From NCBI RefSeq assembly GCF_902498785.1, contig NZ_LR701494.1:620001-684000 (forward strand): 64,000 bases of DNA, given 5' to 3'. Shown here in pieces: positions 61,426 to 64,000 of this stretch. The notes under the pieces were generated by a model. That model saw only the letters and a list, made by a program, of their open reading frames with translations, ran no database searches and had not been told where the DNA came from. The position numbers and the translations under genes are program-made. Within the stretch, counting starts at the first letter, position 1. Each line of letters opens with the position of its first letter. Origin of the DNA: Sphingomonas sp. EC-HK361 (GTDB taxonomy: Bacteria; Pseudomonadota; Alphaproteobacteria; Sphingomonadales; Sphingomonadaceae).

Positions 61426-61495
61426 CCGTTCGTGCTGAGCGCAGTCGAAGCACCTGACGAAGCGCATGGCCTTCGACTTCGCTCAGGCCGAACGG
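61426..61495. repeat. REP-like inverted pair (fabF-mltG)
   Basis: Left arm CCGTTCGTGCTGAGCGCAGT with stem GTG/CAC; right arm GACTTCGCTCAGGCCGAACGG with stem GGC/GCC. The loops (GCAGT, GAAGT) differ from the TTGT of most other copies. It lies 12 bases upstream of the mltG start. Confidence 0.85.
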
Positions 61496-61525
61496 CGCAT
61501 TGGGCCAGGAAAATAGCAAGCCATA

Positions 61526-62785
61526 TCAGACCGCCTTCATCACGAGCGAGGCGTTGGTGCCGCCGAAGCCGAACGAGTTGTTGAGCACCGCGCGCACCTG
61601 CCGCTTCTTGGCGGTATGCGGCACCAGATCGACGCCGACGCAATTGTCGCTCGGATTGTCGAGATTGAGCGTCGGCGGGACGATCTGGTCGCGCATCGCC
61701 AGGATGCAGAAGATGCTCTCCACGGCGCCCGCGCCGCCCAGCAGATGGCCGATCGCCGATTTGGTCGAGGACATCGACACGCCGCCCAGCGCATCGCCGA
61801 ACAGCCGCCTTACCGCGCCGAGTTCCAGTTCGTCGCCCAGCGGCGTCGAGGTGCCGTGCGCGTTGATGTAATCGATATCCTCGAGCGAAAGGCCCGACTT
61901 GCGCATCGCCATTTCCATCGACCGGAACGCCCCGGAGCCTTCCGGATGCGGCGCCGTCACATGATAGGCGTCGCCGGACAGGCCGTAGCCGATGACCTCG
62001 GCGTAAATCTTCGCGCCGCGCGCCCTGGCGTGCTCATATTCCTCGAGGCAGACGACGCCGGCGCCCTCACCCATCACGAAGCCGTCGCGGTCCTTGTCAT
62101 AGGGCCGGCTGGCACGCGTCGGATCGTCGCGAAAGCCGGTGGAAAGCGCGCGCGCCTGACCGAAGCCGGCGATCCCGATGGGGCAGATCGCGCTTTCCGC
62201 GCCCCCGGCGAGCATGACATCGGCATCGTCCATCGCGATCATCCGCGCCGCGTCGCCGATCGAATGCGCGCCGGTCGAACAGGCGGTAACGACGGCGTGG
62301 TTCGGTCCCATCAGGCCGTATTTGATCGAGACCTGCCCCGAAATGAGGTTGATGAGGCGTCCATGCACGAAATGCGGGCTGACCCGCTTCGGCCCCTTTT
62401 CAGCGAGGACGAGCGACTCGCTTTCGATCCCCGGCAGCCCGCCGATCCCCGATCCGATCGAACAGCCGGCGCGCAGGCGCTCCGCTTCGCTCATGTCGGT
62501 CAGGCCCGCATCCTCGAGCGCCTGGCCGGCGGCGTCGATGCCATAGACGATGAACGGATCGACCTGGCGCTGAATCTTGTGGTCGACACGCTTGCCGGCG
62601 TCGAACCCGAATTCATGGTCAGCGGGCTTCACCTCGCAGGCATAGTTGGTCTGGAAATCCGTCGCATCGAAACGGGTGATCGTCGCCGCGCCCGATTTGC
62701 TCGCGATGATGTTCGCCCAGGCCGTTTCCACATCCGCGCCCAGCGGCGTGACAAGCCCCAATCCGGTTACGACGACACGCCGCAT
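61526..62785 (-). CDS. fabF: 3-oxoacyl-ACP synthase II
   Basis: FabF elongates acyl-ACP with malonyl-ACP. The 419-residue thiolase-fold enzyme has MRRVVVTGLGLVTPLGADVE, the catalytic Cys in VVTACSTGAHSIGDA, and the two His residues in INAHGTSTPLGD and KSAIGHLLGGAGA. NNSFGFGGTNASLVM closes the protein. The start at 62785 is chosen for the invariant beginning; the longer frame crosses a hairpin. It follows acpP with a terminator-like hairpin between them. Confidence 0.97.
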   Translation of the reverse strand: MRRVVVTGLGLVTPLGADVETAWANIIASKSGAATITRFDATDFQTNYACEVKPADHEFGFDAGKRVDHKIQRQVDPFIVYGIDAAGQALEDAGLTDMSEAERLRAGCSIGSGIGGLPGIESESLVLAEKGPKRVSPHFVHGRLINLISGQVSIKYGLMGPNHAVVTACSTGAHSIGDAARMIAMDDADVMLAGGAESAICPIGIAGFGQARALSTGFRDDPTRASRPYDKDRDGFVMGEGAGVVCLEEYEHARARGAKIYAEVIGYGLSGDAYHVTAPHPEGSGAFRSMEMAMRKSGLSLEDIDYINAHGTSTPLGDELELGAVRRLFGDALGGVSMSSTKSAIGHLLGGAGAVESIFCILAMRDQIVPPTLNLDNPSDNCVGVDLVPHTAKKRQVRAVLNNSFGFGGTNASLVMKAV

Positions 62786-62799
62786 GGCAACTCCAATCC

Positions 62800-62849
62800 T
62801 TGTCCAAAACGAAACGGCTCCCCGCCCTCTAGCCGGGGACGGGGAGCCG
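62800..62849 (-). terminator. Terminator-like hairpin between acpP and fabF
   Basis: CGGCTCCCCG at 62815-62824 and CGGGGAGCCG at 62840-62849 form a perfect 10-base stem. On the minus strand the stem is followed by TTTCGTTTTGG, a fair T-tract. It may attenuate transcription from acpP into fabF and so help keep ACP in excess. Confidence 0.65.
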
Positions 62850-62881
62850 CTCAAATCCGGCCCGATGTGGGACGTGGGGGC

Positions 62882-63118
62882 TTAGCCCTTGTGCTCGTCG
62901 ATATAGGTGATCGCGTCCTTGACGGTCGCGATCTTCTCCGCGGCATCATCGGGGATCTCGACGCCGAATTCCTCCTCGAACGCCATCACCAGTTCGACGA
63001 TATCGAGGCTGTCCGCGCCCAGATCGTCGATGAAGCTCGCATCTTCGGTCACCTTGTCGGCTTCGACGCCGAGGTGCTCGACGACGATCTTCTTCACGCG
63101 GTCGGCGGTCTCGCTCAT
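62882..63118 (-). CDS. acpP: Acyl carrier protein
   Basis: AcpP carries growing acyl chains on a phosphopantetheine arm. The 78-residue acidic product begins [19 protein letters not shown] and has the attachment Ser in [18 protein letters not shown]. Length and sequence are typical. It lies between fabG and fabF in the usual order. A hairpin with a T-tract follows the stop. Confidence 0.98.
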   Translation of the reverse strand: MSETADRVKKIVVEHLGVEADKVTEDASFIDDLGADSLDIVELVMAFEEEFGVEIPDDAAEKIATVKDAITYIDEHKG

Positions 63119-63195
63119 AACATTCCCTCTTCACGTTGGGGGGTTTTGGGTAATTCCTGAACGCACGTAGAACGCGTGACGCAGGGGCGCAAGTA

Positions 63196-63939
63196 TCAGA
63201 TCATCGCCATCCCGCCGTTCACATGCACGGTCTGCCCGGTGACGTATCCGGCTTCACGGCTGGCGAGATAGACGACCGCGGCGGCGATGTCCTCGCCCTC
63301 ACCCAGCCGCCCGGCGGGAATGCGGGAGGTGAGCGCGGTCTTCTGCGCATCGGGCAGCGCGTCGGTCATCGGCGAGGTGATGAACCCCGGCGCGACGCAG
63401 TTCACCGTGATGTTCCGGCTGGCGAGCTCCTGCGCGATCGCCTTCGACATGCCGACCAGCCCGGCCTTGGATGCGGCGTAATTGGCCTGCCCCGGATTGC
63501 CCGTCGCGCCGACGACCGAGGTGATCGAGACGATCCGCCCGAACCGCGCCTTCATCATCGGTTTGGCCGCGGCGCGAATCAGGCGGAAGGCAGCTTCCAG
63601 GTTGACGCGGATTACCTGATCCCATTCCTCGTCCTTCATCCGCATCGTCAGATTGTCGCGGGTGACGCCGGCATTGTTGACCAGGATATCCAGCTTGCCG
63701 CCGAGCGCATCGACCGCGCGCGGCACAAGCCCGTCCACCGCCGCGGCATCCGAAAGGTCGCAGGCGAGTGCGACATGATCGCCACCAAGGCTGGCGCAGA
63801 ACGCATCGAGCTTCGCCGCATTCGAACCCGAAACCGCCAACCGCGCACCCTGCGCCGCAAGCCCCCTGGCGATCGACGAACCGATGCCCCCAGATGCGCC
63901 GGTCACCAGCGCGGTCATGCCTGTCAGGTCGAACATCAT
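63196..63939 (-). CDS. fabG: 3-oxoacyl-ACP reductase
   Basis: FabG reduces 3-oxoacyl-ACP with NADPH. The 247-residue classical SDR has the nucleotide motif LVTGASGGIGSSIARGL, LDILVNNAGVTRDNL, the catalytic Ser-Tyr-Lys as SITSV, NYAASKAG, and NVNCVAPGFI-like NITVNCVAPGFITSPM. It is the first gene of fabG-acpP-fabF-mltG visible here; fabD, which normally precedes it, would be beyond the window end. Confidence 0.97.
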   Translation of the reverse strand: MMFDLTGMTALVTGASGGIGSSIARGLAAQGARLAVSGSNAAKLDAFCASLGGDHVALACDLSDAAAVDGLVPRAVDALGGKLDILVNNAGVTRDNLTMRMKDEEWDQVIRVNLEAAFRLIRAAAKPMMKARFGRIVSITSVVGATGNPGQANYAASKAGLVGMSKAIAQELASRNITVNCVAPGFITSPMTDALPDAQKTALTSRIPAGRLGEGEDIAAAVVYLASREAGYVTGQTVHVNGGMAMI

Positions 63940-63957
63940 ATTTTCCTTGGAATTTTT

Positions 63958-63987
63958 TCGCGCAGAGACGCGGAGGACGCAGAGGGA
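63958..63987. repeat. Possible dispersed GCAGAGACGCGGAGG-type element
   Basis: CGCGCAGAGACGCGGAGGAC followed by GCAGAGGG upstream of fabG resembles a short purine-rich direct repeat (GCAGAG-A/G) seen between genes in many proteobacteria. Only one copy is in the window, so the call rests on internal repetition and recollection. Confidence 0.35.
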
Positions 63988-64000
63988 GTGTAGTCATTGA

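Noticed and set aside
61616-63160. Long plus-strand open frame opposite fabF and acpP (over 500 codons)
   Set aside because: It is an arginine/aspartate-rich antisense shadow of high-GC genes. The minus-strand frames contain complete FabF and AcpP motifs.

Overview
The window is a stretch of chromosome from an alphaproteobacterium, most likely Sphingomonas or a close relative in the Sphingomonadaceae. The signs are high GC, dense overlapping genes, TTG starts on infA and zwf, ChpT and RpoH genes, an Entner-Doudoroff operon, and many copies of the REP-like palindrome that encodes peptides such as LSLSKG or RQAQGER. Nearly all genes are housekeeping genes. There is no prophage, classical insertion sequence, CRISPR array or rRNA operon.

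Layout. 63-5620 (minus): bamB and a TPR membrane protein, panB, a small membrane protein, an ArsC-like reductase, and a subclass B3 metallo-beta-lactamase overlapping an EipA/DUF1134 gene. 5790-10622: tRNA-Ser(GCT), a ferredoxin-reductase-like flavoprotein with glutathione-dependent formaldehyde dehydrogenase, tRNA-Gln(TTG), ilvE, a MarR regulator and the RNase P RNA. 10627-17678 (minus): amidase, then the chemotaxis block transcribed cheA-cheW-cheY-cheB-cheR, with chpT and a JAMM peptidase upstream. 17690-21916 (plus): rluD, rpoH, infA, maf, an RNase E/G-like protein, yacG and tRNA-Phe(GAA). 21934-25489 (minus): trmJ-like methyltransferase, a GIY-YIG nuclease, nrdR, glyA, rpiB. 25657-31404: lipoprotein, DUF3429 protein, hemA, MFS transporter, YeiH-type exporter, LacI regulator. 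31468-43273: class A PBP, threonine aldolase, EamA transporter, SDR protein, M28 peptidase, pepN, TonB-like protein, secreted protein, sirtuin. 43335-46166 (minus): lepB-rnc-GIY-YIG-era. 46268-60385: pgi, gor, a YhhQ transporter, tRNA-Arg(TCT), pyrG, secG, MarR, SH3 protein, argC, then zwf-pgl-edd-glk-eda. 60446-63939 (minus): mltG, fabF, acpP, fabG.

The most interesting signal is the repeat landscape. Two small GIY-YIG nuclease genes, about 55% identical, are each bracketed by inverted REP-type arms with CCGTT at the outer ends. One sits between nrdR and trmJ and the other between rnc and era, and both join neighbouring reading frames. The dispersed REP arms keep a constant loop while the stem triplets change in a compensating way, so a hairpin appears to be maintained. 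The arrangement resembles REP/RAYT systems, but with a GIY-YIG nuclease in place of the transposase. REP-family sequence also reaches into coding regions: it forms the RNase III C-terminus and the EamA N-terminus, and a second palindrome family lies inside an SDR gene. That second family also separates zwf, pgl and edd in the sugar operon.
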